From contig CM033408.1 in NCBI GenBank assembly GCA_019426215.1, positions 5,521,077 to 5,585,076 on the forward strand: 64,000 bases of DNA. Reading direction: 5' to 3'. Origin of the DNA: Buddleja alternifolia. Its lineage: Eukaryota; Streptophyta; Magnoliopsida; Lamiales; Scrophulariaceae. The notes under the pieces were generated by a model. That model did no database searches. It was not told the DNA's origin and saw nothing but the letters and a program-made list of their open reading frames with translations. Positions 35,272 to 46,490 of the stretch are shown one piece after another (positions within the stretch are counted from its first letter, which is position 1; the number at the start of each line of letters is the position of its first letter). The position numbers were made by a program, and so were the translations under genes.

Positions 35272-35464
35272 GCATCCCCGATACCAAACACATCTCATAG
35301 CTTAAGAGTGATCTAGGGGACTTTATCTAATTGCATATAATGATAAGATAAAGAAGAATATGCCTTTTATTAAATAACTTGACAAGATACAATATAAGAC
35401 TGTTTAAAGAGTCGGCTACTACGCCCAACAAATGGCACGTCGGGTACCTAACTCTTTCATCAGA

Positions 35465-36740
35465 AACCAAGGACTCTCTGTCTATGAAAAATAATTCTTA
35501 GCCATTCTCCTTGTTGTTTCAAAGTGGAGGCAATACTTGCAAGGTAATCATTTCATTATTAGAACAGATCAACAAAGTCTTAAGCATATTTTAGAACAAA
35601 GAATGGGATCTTTCCTCCAACAAAAATGGATTTGTAAACTATTGGGCTTTGATTATGAAATTCAATATAAACAAGGCCTGGAAAACAAAGTTGCTGATCC
35701 TTTGTCCAGAATTGACTTTTCTTATGCAGAATGTAATGTTACCACTATGGTCCTTCCTACTTGGATGAAAGAAGTTCAAACTAGTTATACTCATGATGTT
35801 GTTTTACAAAAGGTCATCCAGGATAAACTTCTACAACCCAATACTCATTCTGGTTACTCTTTTGATAATGGTATTTTATGGTTACAAGGAAAAATCTGGA
35901 TTGGAAATGATCCTAACTTAAAAACTAGAATTATTAAAGTTGTTCATGACTCTTCTGTGGTAGGCCACTCAGGCTTTCATGGCACTTATCATAGAGCTAA
36001 ATCTCTATTCATTTGGCCCCTCATGAAAAAAGATAGTATTTCTTGGATTAATGAGTGTGAAGTGTGTCAAAGAGCCAAGCATGAGCATGTTCATTCCCCT
36101 GGACTTCTCCAACCTCTACCTATCCCAGAACCACTCATTGGGTCCTTATCTCCAAACCACTCATAAAGATTTAGAGAGCTTACTTCAGGTAAAAATTGTC
36201 ATGATTCAATTACTTCGTGACAATTTATTTCATGCTCAGAATCGAATGAAGTGGTATGCAGATAAAAATAGAAGTGAAAGACACTTTACTATTGGTGATG
36301 AAGTTTTTCTTAAGCTTCATCCTTACAAGCAAAACTCTTTGGCTTTAAGAAAAAATCTCAAACTCTCACCTAAGTACTATGGTCCCTATCCATCCAGTGA
36401 TTGAAAGAATTGGTAATGTTGCTTATGAACTCTTACTTCATCCATCATCTAATATTTACCCTGTCTTTCATGTCTCACTATTGAAGAAGAAAATTGGCCA
36501 GAAGCACTTCTCTGTTACTTCACTACCATTAATCGAATCAGACAGCTCTTTCAAAGTATCTCCAGAGGCCATTCTTGCTCACAGGATTATTGCCAGAAAT
36601 GAGAGACCAGTTACTCAAATTCTTGTCCAATGGAATCACTCCACACCCGAACAAGCCACCTAGGAAGATTACACCTACATTTGTGCCAAATTTCCCACTT
36701 TTGATCCTTGGGGACAAGGATCTCAAACACCCGGGAGTAA
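35465..36740 (+). pseudogene. pol: G1 pol 3' part: RNase H end, integrase zinc finger, chromodomain
   Basis: Resumes with NQGLSVYEK, a TAA, then the RNase H end (LQGNHFIIRTDQQSLKHIL; ENKVADPLSR). The integrase HHCC finger follows (VVHDSSVVGHSGFHGTYHR ... CEVCQRAK) at about 35937-36075. At about 36130-36165 the sequence jumps from PLPIPE to a region near the integrase C-terminus (DLESLLQVKIVMIQLLRDN, RMKWYADKNRS). The whole D,D-35-E core, normally about 150 residues, is therefore missing. The frame 36379-36663 carries the chromodomain (EAILAHRIIARNERPVTQIL, VQWNHSTPEQATWEDY). The sequence then runs to the polypurine region before the 3' LTR at 36741. Confidence 0.88.
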
Positions 36741-36937
36741 TGTCATGGCTATTAAAGGGATTGATAAAGATGATCTCAACCAACCAACGCAAAACAAATT
36801 TAGCCGTCAGATCAAGGGGTTTGAAATGCAATTGAATCAAATAGAAGACCCAAACGACGACGTTAAGCAGAAAGAGGGGAAGAACAAGCGAGTAACACGT
36901 ATTAAGTGGGACGGCGCCGTTTTAAGGAAGGGACCAC
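36741..36937 (+). repeat. G1 3' LTR, first part
   Basis: Begins TGTCATGGC and matches the first 200 bp of the 5' LTR. A1 interrupts it at 36937/36938. Confidence 0.85.
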
Positions 36938-38071
36938 TGATAAGAGGTGTTTTTACGTGTTTTTAAGACCGTAATTCTTATGATTTGGATTCACTTATTG
37001 CTTAAATCATGTCACATTTGCATTTAATAGGTGTGTTAAGTGAATACAGGTAATAAATGAGAATACATGAAGAAAAGGGAAGAAAAACGATGTACAAAAC
37101 AAGTTCAAGCATGTTTTTCAACACCTAGGCGGTTTATGCATCTCCTACCACATTCGAGCGATAATTCCGTACATTTCGAAACCGACTTAGACAAAGTTTC
37201 CTTCTACAAAGTTTTAGATTAATGTATTAGCTTCAAATGGGAACTTGAAACATCCAAATCGGAGGTCTATAGAGATAATTGTGAAGGAAATACGATTGCT
37301 GCGCCGAACAGAGAAGTACATGTGCCAGGATACGCCCCAGCGCCCTCCTAGTCATGCCTAGGCATGGATAGTCCGAATGTTACTCCTTTTTCAGCCTAAA
37401 TTCCAGAATTATATGATGGGTAAGAATCACTTTTGGCCATAATTCGGCACATGTGTTGAGGGGTTGTCATAAGTGTGTTTCTTGGTAGATTTACTTTATG
37501 GGCGCCATAAGTGTGTTTCGGCCCTTAAGAATTCCACCAAGCATAACCATGTGAAAACTTCACAATTCGGTTAGATTTACTTTATACGCGAGACATCGGT
37601 TATTCTCTACCCTCGGAGCTCTCACCATAACAATATAAGTGTAATCCTTCAACAAGAACCTTTATAAGTATATTTGATCAATTTGAACCTAGCATGTGCC
37701 TTAGTCTCCCTTTATAATTGGTTTTAAATCACTTGCTCATCTTTGTTCTTGTTCTTTACAAATTTTATTTGAATTTATTCTTACTTTGTTTATTCACTTC
37801 ATTACAAATCTTAAACTAGAATTCAAGTCCTTGAGGGGTTTGAAATGCAATTGAATCAAATAGAAGACCCAAACGACGACGTTAAGCAGAAAGAGGGGAA
37901 GAACAAACGAGTAACACGTATTAAGTGGGACGGCGCCGTTTTAAGGAAGGGACCACTGATAAGAGGTGTTTTTACGTGTTTTTAAGACCGTAATTCTTAT
38001 GATTTGGATTCACTTATTGCTTAAATCATGTCACATTTGCATTTAATAGGTGTGTTAAGTGAATACAGGTA
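36815..38071. repeat. 238-bp direct duplication spanning the G1/A1 junction
   Basis: 36815-37052 and 37834-38071 are nearly identical (one difference seen: AAGCGAG versus AAACGAG), offset 1,019 bp. Each copy contains the end of the G1 LTR piece and the first about 115 bp of the A1 LTR. The duplication must therefore post-date the A1 insertion. The second copy switches at 38072 into the A1 LTR end. Confidence 0.9.
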
Positions 38072-38106
38072 CTTGCTATCATAGCACGTTAGCTTTTAGC
38101 GTGTCA
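36938..38106 (+). repeat. A1 5' LTR, rearranged
   Basis: 36938-37833 is LTR sequence up to CAAGTCCTTGAGG. Then 37834-37956 is a copied piece of the G1 LTR, and 37957-38071 repeats the LTR start. 38072-38106 supplies the LTR end (TAGCGTGTCA). The true LTR length cannot be read directly. Confidence 0.75.
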
Positions 38107-38111
38107 AGTTT

Positions 38112-38130
38112 TTGGCGCCGTTGTCGGGGA
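38112..38130 (+). other. A1 primer binding site
   Basis: TTGGCGCCGTTGTCGGGGA, the standard site of plant Athila elements (TTGGCGCCGTTGCCGGGGA) with one change. Confidence 0.9.
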
Positions 38131-38264
38131 CTTGTTCATTTTAGTTTTTGATTTTTCGTTTAAATTTTCATAATTCTTAGTTCTTCGTTTATTTCTAACC
38201 TTTCTTTTATTTTATTATTCTAATTTTGTTTTTGTGTTTAATTGTTAGGTGTAATTTGTGGTGC

Positions 38265-40547
38265 ATGACCCGCTCTTCTAACGAGCCTCTATACAATTTT
38301 GAGCCGGAGATAGAGCGTGTTCTTCGATCTAGTAGACGCGCTCGAGAAATGGCCGACAATCTAAATCCAAATGGGAATTTTCCCGACATAAATCTCCCGA
38401 AAAACAGGGAATGGTTGCAAAATCTATTCCAAGCTATGCAACCGGCACCTCCTCAAAGACTTCCATCGGTCCGGGAAAGTCTACCTCCAAGGGTCCACAC
38501 TATACCGGGGCCCGTAGTCTTTCCAAATTTCTTTGCACCAAATTATCACATTCCGTCACACATCTTTAGCATGGTGCAAAGCGAACCCTTCTATGGAGAG
38601 CCCCATGAATCACCTCATGAGCATTTGGAGACTTTAGACGATACTCTCATGACTACCCAATTTCATCCACGGGATCTCGATGCAATTCGTCTAAGAGTCT
38701 TCCACTTCTCATTAAAGGAAAGGGCGACCATGTGGTACAAATCTCTACCACCCCAATCCATCACAACATGGGGACAATTGGTCGATGCCTTTTTGAGCAA
38801 ATTCTTTCCACCCTCCAAAATCAATGAGCTAAGGAGCAACATTAAGGAGTTTAAGCAGGCGAATCATGAGTTCTTAGCCGAGACATGGGCTAGATATAAA
38901 AACATGCTCCGAAAATATCCGGATCACAACCTAAGATTGAGCGAGCAAGTATTACGATTCCATGATGGAGTCCGTTCGCGCATCCGAAATAGGCTCAATG
39001 CCGGCGCCTGTGGTGATCTCCTTGGGCTCGATTGCCAAAGTGTGTGGGACAAGATTGAGCAATTAGCCCGGGAAGATGAACTCTATCCCGATGATGAAGA
39101 AATCACACCCACTAAAAAGATTGCTTGTGTTCAAGAGTTGGGCGAAGAAGTTGCTTTGGAAACAATGGTTGGCAATGTAAACTATGTTGGAAATGCCAAT
39201 CGACCTCAATTGAACTTCCATGTGCCCGAAAATTTTCCAAGGAGGCCCAATCCGGCACAAAATGCCCATCCCGGCGTCTATCAAGCACCAAGGCCCCCAT
39301 TCAACAATAACTAAGCTCAAAGGCAAGGTAATCCTCATGTACAAAGGCAAGTTAGGCCTCCTACAACCGATGAACGTCTTGATGAGGAAATAAAGAAATC
39401 GGATTCAGCAATCAACGAACTCCGTACTATGATGAAGGATTTAATGATGGATATGAAGGATTTGAAGACACAAATGGGTCAAATGGCAAAGACAATCAGC
39501 GAGAGAGCCCCGGGAACTTTACCAAGTGACACGGAAAAGAACTCGAAAGAGCAACGCTATGGAATTACCTTGAGAAGTGGCGAACAGGTAAAAGGTGATA
39601 ATGTTCGCACTGATGCGCCCGAGGGCCCATCCATCCACGCCCAGGCGCCCTTGTCGCTGAGCCAAGGCGCCGATTATCACGCCCAAGCGCCACATTCTGT
39701 ATCCTCCACAGCTGGCCCTTCAACTCCAACGCATCATCCCATCGAGGTTCGTCTTCCATTTCCAAATGCACAAAAAACGAAAAAGAAGGATATGGATCAG
39801 ATTTTTCGTAGGATTGTGGCGACTCTTTGTGAGGACCCGGGGAGGCTCACCATTCCGTGCACCATTGGCCCTCTTACTTTTGAAAAGGTTATTTGCGATA
39901 CGGGAGCAAGTATCAATCTCCTCCCGTATTCTCTCTTCAAGAAGTTGGGCCTTGGAAATCCCAAACCGACATCAATGAGCCTCCAACTCGCCGATGGATC
40001 AATTAAGAGACCAAAGGGGATAATAGAAGATGTTATTGTACAAGTTGACAAATTCTTTTTCCGGGTTGACTTTGTGGTCCTTGATATGGAGGAAGATATT
40101 GAGATGCCCTTGATTCTAGGAAGACCTTTCCTAGTCACTAGCAATGCCAAGATCGACATGGGAAAAGGTAAGTTATCATTGAGGGTAGGAGATGTAAAAG
40201 TGATATTTGATACTTCAAATAACAGGAAACCATCTATGGATGATCTTACTTGTTCCAATATCGATGTTATTAACCCTTCTCTTGATGAGAAATGTGCAAA
40301 TGGCAAGGCTAAGGGCACACTCGAGTTGGAGGGTGAGATTCCCTATGATAAACACAACAAAGAGGGAAAAGAAGATTTATGCATGAAATACATTCCACCC
40401 CATCGCCGTGCTCGTAAGATTGAAAAGACTCATCTAATACAAAGGGCTTATTACAAAATCCCGCAATATGAGTGGAAGCAAGTAGACCATGGAGCCAAAA
40501 GGAGGCATGACAAGGATTTGGTCGTGTTAAATGGACCACCTATTTGA
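38265..40547 (+). pseudogene. gag-pro: A1 gag-protease frame with one internal stop
   Basis: The start is placed at the ATG at 38265 (MTRSSNEPLYNFEPEIERVL), as in Athila gag proteins; an in-frame ATG lies 13 codons upstream. The frame has 760 codons and is interrupted only by TAA at 39312. The capsid domain shows EPHESPHEHLETLDDTL, FSLKERATMWYKSLP, TWGQLVDAFLSKFFPPSK and QANHEFLAETWARYKNM. After the stop come a Met/Lys-rich helix (MMKDLMMDMKDLKTQMGQM), EQRYGITLRSGEQ and the protease ICDTGASINLLPYSLFKKLG ... MPLILGRPFLVT. The protein ends with a basic tail (KYIPPHRRARKIEK) where RT would begin in a full element. No zinc knuckle is seen. The stop may be a lesion or a readthrough signal. Confidence 0.88.
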
Positions 40548-42186
40548 ACCTCAAAGAGCACAAAGTCGAGCTACCGACTCTAAACTAGCGCTTCTTGGGA
40601 GGCAACCCAAGTTTGTAAGTTTTCTTTTCTTTTTGCTTTCGTTTTTGTTTTGTTTAGTTTGTTTCTTTTTATTGTGTTCAAACATGCACTTTGGGCATAT
40701 ATGTTTTTCTTATGCTTGATGGTTTAAAAAATTGAAGTGTTAGATATGATGCACATTTGGACCCCACCTTTAGAGATTCTTATTTTACTCGATAAGAGGA
40801 GAAACTTTGTAAGGATGCATTGGAAGCTTAAGGATGTTCTTCAATATCCTTGGTTGTAAGTGTTCTTTTACCTTTGTGTATGCATGTTGTAACAACATTG
40901 GGGACAATGTTGGATTTAAGTTTGGGGGTAGAAGAGTATCTATTTTGAATATTGAAAATGCAATCCTAATTTTTAACTTGAATTTGGGGAAAGTGTGTTC
41001 GATATCATGTTTATATGCTTCTTTGTTGAGAAAATCAAGCATGAAAAATTTTTAGTCCTTCCAATTGATGCATTGAAATTGATTGACTTGGAAAAATGGC
41101 ATGAATTCTTGAAATAATCTGAATTTAATGGAATATATATATCTTTGAAATTGCCCGTGGAGACCTTAGACTAGAATTGATTCTTTAGATGATTCACAAT
41201 GAACTTAAATCGAAGGTAGAGGAGTTGAGAGGATAACCATCTTGAAACACTTAAGGAATTATTCCCAGAAATATTAACTTAGATTTCTCATAAGGTTATA
41301 AGTTGAGTAGTAATTTTATATGCTAACAATGAATTGAAAAGGTTGAATTTTGGTATGACCAAAAGTGGTCAGGCCAATACGTACCGGAGGTGAAAAGTTT
41401 CATGCCTATATACTGTACTATTATGCTAATTTGAGCTATGCTCAAGCCAAAAGAAGTGAATTGTTTAAAAGATCTAGTTTTATTTCGTGGCCTTTGATAT
41501 TCAAGTGATTAAATCTTTAGGAGTGTCTCTACACTTAATGCCCTAAAACTATCTAGTTTGGGAGTCATTGGTCTAAAACTTGTTACATGGGTGTCATAGA
41601 AAGCCTAATGGAATAAAATATTGCACATGATCTAGCCTTAATGAAGTTTAATGGAAATTCCATATGAATTGAATGTTGAATATTTGAGATAATGAAATTT
41701 AAATGGCTATGAGATTTTCTATAATTCTTGTGCCTTGTGTTTGATCAAAAGTTGATAGATACGGGATTAATGTCCAAAATTTGGTAAGGATGCCTCTCGA
41801 CTATAATACCCTAGATTTACTTTTCACTATACCCTAGGGAGTCGTTTCAAGTATTGGTGTCACATGAGCAAAAGTAGTTGATATGTATATATATATATTT
41901 GTGAACTTTAAAAGGTTGATTTTATGCCATTCATTCTTGTTGATCATATTGAGATGTGTTGATTCGGTTGGGATTGAAAATTTGCTAAATTTTGTGGGTA
42001 TATCTTATGCAAACCCTCACGAGACTATAACTCGTCCTTTGAGGTAACTCAAAGGTTTAAAGGCTTGTTGCACCCGCTAAGTGCAATCGTTTACTCCACG
42101 AAAGTGAGTTAGTTAGTTGTTTTGTTTTCTCCCATTGAATGATGTTGGTCTTGCCTTATAGCTCGTATTGCTCGAGGTCGAGCAAT
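40548..42186 (+). other. A1 3' non-coding region
   Basis: 1.6 kb of AT-rich sequence after the protease frame. It begins with a conserved-looking block (CTTCTTGGGAGGCAACCC near 40592) known from Athila elements downstream of integrase. No frame of meaningful length or motif is visible. A C-rich block (TTGCACCCGCTAAGTGCAA) near 42067 contains a 6-bp inverted repeat. Confidence 0.55.
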
Positions 42187-42193
42187 TGATAAG

Positions 42194-42261
42194 TTTTAAG
42201 GAAGGGACCAAGCGAGTAACACGTATTAAGTGGGACGGCGCCGTTTTAAGGAAGGGACCAC
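42194..42261. repeat. 50-bp tandem duplication of G1 LTR sequence at the right end of A1
   Basis: TTTTAAGGAAGGGACCA occurs at 42194-42210 and 42244-42260. Between them lies AGCGAGTAACACG...GGCGCCG, a copy of the G1 LTR segment that also sits left of A1 (about 36888-36917). This host segment therefore occurs three times around A1. Confidence 0.85.
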
Positions 42262-42599
42262 GCAAAATGAAGGGCCAAGATTTTAACAAAACAAACGGCC
42301 CAGATGCAATTAGTTGGCTAACTAACTCTGATGCAGCAGATGAAGTGCAAAAAAAGGAATTCCACATTCAAGGGACCCAGTAAATAGATGACATGTGGCG
42401 CAGCAAAATTTAAATAGATTCTTATCCGTTATATTTCCTAAATAGTACCGTTTGAAGTATTTCTATAAATACCTTGTATATGTGAAATTCAAGTTTAAGC
42501 AATGAGAATTATTCTAAAGTTTTCCCATCTCCAATTCTTCTAAATTCCCATCTCGTTCTTAATTGCATATAATTCTATAAGCTAGCATCAATCTTAACA
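42262..42599 (+). repeat. G1 3' LTR, second part
   Basis: Resumes GCAAAATGAAGGG after the A1 end and runs to CTTAACA at 42599. The TATA box TATAAATA is intact at 42464-42471. Confidence 0.85.
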
Positions 42600-43130
42600 C
42601 GGTACACATACATAACTGTATAAAAGAGATAGATACATAACACACATTCGTATCTTTAGACTTATCTGACATGAAATTACTATAATTTAATATCATATAA
42701 ATTATCTGTAGATCAATTTCGAATAATTATCATATATTATGTATATGAATCCGATGTGCATGTGCTTTCAGAAGATCTACCAATGTCTTCATGCATCATA
42801 TTGATCTTGTCTATATCATATGTCACATCACTACACCAATTTCTCTATGTATACATATGTATGTATATATTGCTTATTTTATGATTTCAATTTGTTCACA
42901 TAAGGAACTTTGGACGTCAATTAAATAATGTAGTATTTGTATAATTTTGAGACTAATATTTAAATGTATGAGTTAAGAATTAGCCTTTTTTTCTGATGAA
43001 TTTTGTTGATAGAGAAAAGATTTTTCAGAAAAAAATAGAGTCTTACTCTATAACATTTCAAAATAAATGAAGATGTGTAGTAATTTTGGATAAAGTGAGT
43101 GTATACATATATACACACATATATAAATAT
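42600..43130. other. AT-rich spacer without gene
   Basis: About 530 bp to the right of G1. No open frame with motif and no recognisable element end. Confidence 0.5.
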
Positions 43131-44430
43131 CGGGATAGTTACATCAACCTCCCCTAAACTGTGGGCATATGGCATCCACACCACTCACCTTTGAAATATT
43201 GGCATTGACCTCCCCTCCTTCACTTTTTTCATTATATTTACTAGTTAAATACAAAAATACCCTTCAGTTTTGAATTAATAAGTTAATTTTCACTTATAAT
43301 TTGTTGGATAATATTGAAAAATATCAAATATTATCAAATGACATAATAATTAAAATAACAAATAATGAGATCCACAATTAAAAATTCTAGAAATATAACT
43401 CTAAACTCCTAGAAAAATATCCTCTTGATTAACTGTGAATTCCCTTTATGATCCGAAAATTTCATATTTAAATGTGTTTATACAATTCAAATGTTTTCCA
43501 TAAACCTGAATAATTCTAATTTTTTATTTTAAAAAAATACACAAGTACAAAAGTAAGCACCTAATAAATTTTTATATACCCAAAAAATTCTATTTATTTA
43601 AATAGGTTTCTTCATTATAAAGTCCAACAAGGTGCTATTTTAGAATTGATATATTCTATTTAAAAAAATAATATTATATATATAAAAAAGTAAATGCACC
43701 TCTTATATACCACCATTTTTTTTCTTAAATAGGTATAGTAATATTCGTAAAAAAAATAGTAATTTATGACTATTTCATATAATCAATGGTATAAGTTAAT
43801 AAAAGTTCAAAGCTAAAAGAACACCACAACATAATATTCGTTTTTTCTTTCTTGAAGCTGGTCTTATATGAAAAATAAGAAACACCTATATTATCATCAT
43901 AAATCTTTAATCCTGCGAATTTATACTAATTACAGTATGAATAAACAAAAGAAGTACTATTTTTTACTATTGAAGTTTGCCTTAATAGTAAAAAAATGGT
44001 GCTTACAAATTAAATTAGCATAGTAAAAATAATAACATATTATTTTTCATGAAATTTCGCATGAGTTTAATTTGGAGAGAGTTAAAATTAATACTTTTAA
44101 GTTATGTTTTTTGGTATCATAAAAAAATTCACGATTAAATTGGATTGTTAAATTAATTTAAAGTTCAGAAATTTTAGAGCTATAATTTTACAAAATTTTT
44201 AGTTTTAGATGCTTTATTATTTATTTTTAATTACTATGTCATTTAGTAGTATTTTTCCATTCTCCAACTTATTATTTAATTAAACCTTTTTTTAGCCCAA
44301 TTTTGAAGGGTTTTTTTAACTTTCATTAGTAAATCTAATAAAAAGTTGAGAAAAGAGAGGTCAATGCCAAACATGAAGGGGTTTGGATACCAAAAGTCCA
44401 TAGGTCGAGAGAGATTGATTCAATTTTTTC
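43131..44430. mobile_element. Candidate non-autonomous transposon with long imperfect terminal inverted repeats
   Basis: About 85 bp at the left end (from CGGGATAGTTACATCAACCTC to GGCATTGACCTCCCCT at 43216) resemble the reverse complement of the right end (44353-44430). The inner ends match 14 of 16 bases: GGCATTGACCTCCCCT versus GGCATTGACCTCTCTT. The shared order is TCAACCTC..., ATGGCATCC/TTGGTATCC, and the CATTGACCTC block. The interior is AT-rich and non-coding. Long TIRs suggest a Mutator-like element. No target duplication was identified. Confidence 0.5.
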
Positions 44431-46490
44431 CTATGAACATCCGTTATTAATTATGTCTTTTCTTATATATATATATAGTACTTACATGTCTTACCAAAAA
44501 GATATAGTACTTACATTGATGTTTTTAAGAGCTTTTAAACTTGAAATTTCAAACTCATGTTGGTTATCAAAGATAAGTAATTTTGATTATGCTAAAGTTA
44601 AATGTCGAACAACTCTTTATGAAAGTAAGTATCACTTAAGTTACATATTGGATCTTTGCTTTCTTTCTTTTTGGTACAAGTATTTGCTTTTCTATTATAT
44701 GCAGTTTTTTCATGAGTGGGACTCGTGTGACAAACGGGGTTAATATTTTAATAGTAAAAGCTTTCCACATTATGCTAAATTTTTCTTCAACTTTTGTTTG
44801 CTTTACTTAATTAATGTGGCTCAATATTGAAAGAGAACTTACAAAAAGAAAAGGAAGGAGAGAATGTGTGGTTAGGGTTTATGAAGCATCTCATTAGAAA
44901 TGTCATTCCCTAACCCTGCTAGTTGGATTCTATCAATTAATAACAACATAAATTAAGTAAAATGGGTTTTTATTCGTATTTATTGTCAACACTATTTTTT
45001 GACTTCGGAAAATATAATTACTCGAGGAATTATGATTAATCGTCCATGAGGCTTATACGGGTACATCTTCTCACACCGATTGTCATCTAGTACGGGGTTT
45101 TGTGTTATCAAATGTATAAAAAAATAAAGTTGCATCTCTTCTAACAACTACAACTTTTGACAAAGTGGTAAACGTTTGATATGTTCTGAAAGCCCTACTA
45201 TTTTTGTTCTTGTCAATCTGTCTATTAAGTTAATTTTAAAACTAAATTAGGGATGTTTCTTTTTAAAGTTCGGTTTTACGTCATCTGAATCAACTTAACA
45301 TAAAATTCTATTTTTTTTTACAGAAAAATAACTTTTTAAACCCAAACTTGAGATGAATTCCGTCAATCATACATGAAGTATAATAATAACTATATTGTGA
45401 TTAGCAAATTTTCTCCGAGCCTGAATTATTCATGTAGAAAATGAACACTAACTCATTTAATGATTGATTTAAGTTTAATTTGTAGAGATTTGAATCTTGA
45501 AGTACACATTAATATTAAAAGTATTGGAGATGTAATTTATTTGCTTATGTCTACTTTGATTTACCCACAAAAAGTCGATTGCAATATTTCATGAGTAAGC
45601 GATTATAAGTATACTGTTGAATTGAAGTTATTTAATAAGCAAAGAACTATTCTTTAATTAATTTAAAATCTAATGCTCGTCTAGTGCTCCACATGGAATA
45701 CGAAAAATGTTCTTAACAATAATACCTTTGTATTATACATGAAGTTGAGGTGTGAATACATTTTCTTTATTATTGTGTCAAACCTAATGAAAAGAGAATT
45801 CTACACTCCCTTTTGAATTAAGTTTATGGTTTGACCAGTTGTAACAACCATTTTTTTAAAAAATTCCCTAGCTAAGTCTAATAACATGTTCGTGCTAATC
45901 AAAATAAAGTCAAATAGTCCGAAAATAAATTGTAAAAAAGTAGATGAAATCACTGTGATCTTTTGCATTACAATTTACTATATAGTAAATTTCAGATTAG
46001 ACATCAATGTACTTTTATATTGTTCAAAAAGAAGAAAGAAAAAGAACAATCCAATAATTACTTATTAAATGGTTACTTTAATAAATACACAATCCATAAG
46101 AGCGTTACAAAAATTATTCAAATAAAATTGCAATGATCCAATTACACGAGATTAGAGCCTTCAAGCAAAATTTCGACACAACATATTTCTCGAAGAAACA
46201 AGTAGTTTGCAACGTCTTTGCTTTAATGAATGATTAAACAAAATATTAATGTAATTTATCGTACTCACTTATAAATCAATTCAAATATTTTAAATCTTGT
46301 AACTACGAGACTTTCTTATTATATACACAATCTATATGAATATTTCTCGAGCCCGCAAAAGATTAACACTTTCACAAAGTTAATCTATCTGGATTTTGCC
46401 AGCCCCACGAGACAAAGGACAATGTATATATATTCATGACCTCTTCAGTTAAGGCATGAGTCATGTGTATATATATATATATATATATAT
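44431..46490. other. 2 kb AT-rich intergenic sequence
   Basis: Short open frames (44453-44743, 45886-46068) encode hydrophobic or low-complexity peptides with no motif. No RNA gene, terminal repeat or coding homology is visible. A TA dinucleotide run ends it at about 46466-46492. Confidence 0.5.

Larger units (their letters stand above)
23823..35459 (-). mobile_element. C3: Ty1/copia element, full structure, recently inserted
   Basis: Complete in layout: 5' LTR (35459-31639, itself interrupted), primer binding site, a leader of about 1.75 kb, one gag-pol frame, a polypurine tract and a 3' LTR (25964-23823), flanked by a 5-bp duplication TCAGA. By eye the two LTRs differ at roughly 40 of 2,140 positions, mostly transitions, so it is young relative to its neighbours. 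The coding region has one frameshift and three stops. The RNase H C-terminus (NIADPFTKPL, EGHLEKMGLKYMGNWL) and the long LTR suggest the Tork/Angela/Ikeros side of copia; the exact clade is uncertain. Confidence 0.93.
31639..35459 (-). repeat. C3 5' LTR, split by an Athila solo LTR
   Basis: LTR sequence occupies 31639-33598 and 35272-35459; the 1,673 bp between are the inserted solo LTR. The remaining 2,148 bp match the 3' LTR. The promoter TATA box CTATAAAAGG is at 32235-32226. The insertion lies upstream of it in the U3 region, so it might affect enhancer spacing but not the core promoter. Confidence 0.92.
36938..42193 (+). mobile_element. A1: Athila-type Ty3/gypsy element carrying only gag and protease
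   Basis: The LTR starts TGATAAGAGGTG at 36938. A rearranged LTR ends in GTGTCA near 38106, and the primer site TTGGCGCCGTTGTCGGGGA follows. One gag-protease frame (38265-40547) has a single internal stop. Then comes non-coding sequence with the Athila-type motif AGCGCTTCTTGGGAGGCAAC near 40588, and the first bases of a 3' LTR (TGATAAG, 42187-42193), after which the LTR is lost. RT, RNase H and integrase are absent. A1 is a non-autonomous derivative that would have depended on a related element. Confidence 0.88.
20494..42599 (+). mobile_element. G1: chromovirus (Ty3/gypsy) hosting nested insertions
   Basis: The + strand order is 5' LTR (20494-21028), primer binding site, gag, protease, RT, RNase H, integrase zinc finger, integrase C-terminus with chromodomain, and a split 3' LTR (36741-36937 and about 42211-42599). 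C3 (23823-35459) interrupts RNase H, and A1 (36938-42193) interrupts the 3' LTR. Without the insertions G1 would be about 5.2 kb. The integrase catalytic core is missing and several stops occur. The flanks TGATA and CGGTA do not match as a target duplication, so one boundary may be altered. The chromodomain places it among chromoviruses; the clade within them is not resolved. Confidence 0.85.

Noticed and set aside
20494..42599. Target-site duplication for G1
   Set aside because: Flanking pentamers TGATA and CGGTA do not match; no alternative boundary gave a match by eye.
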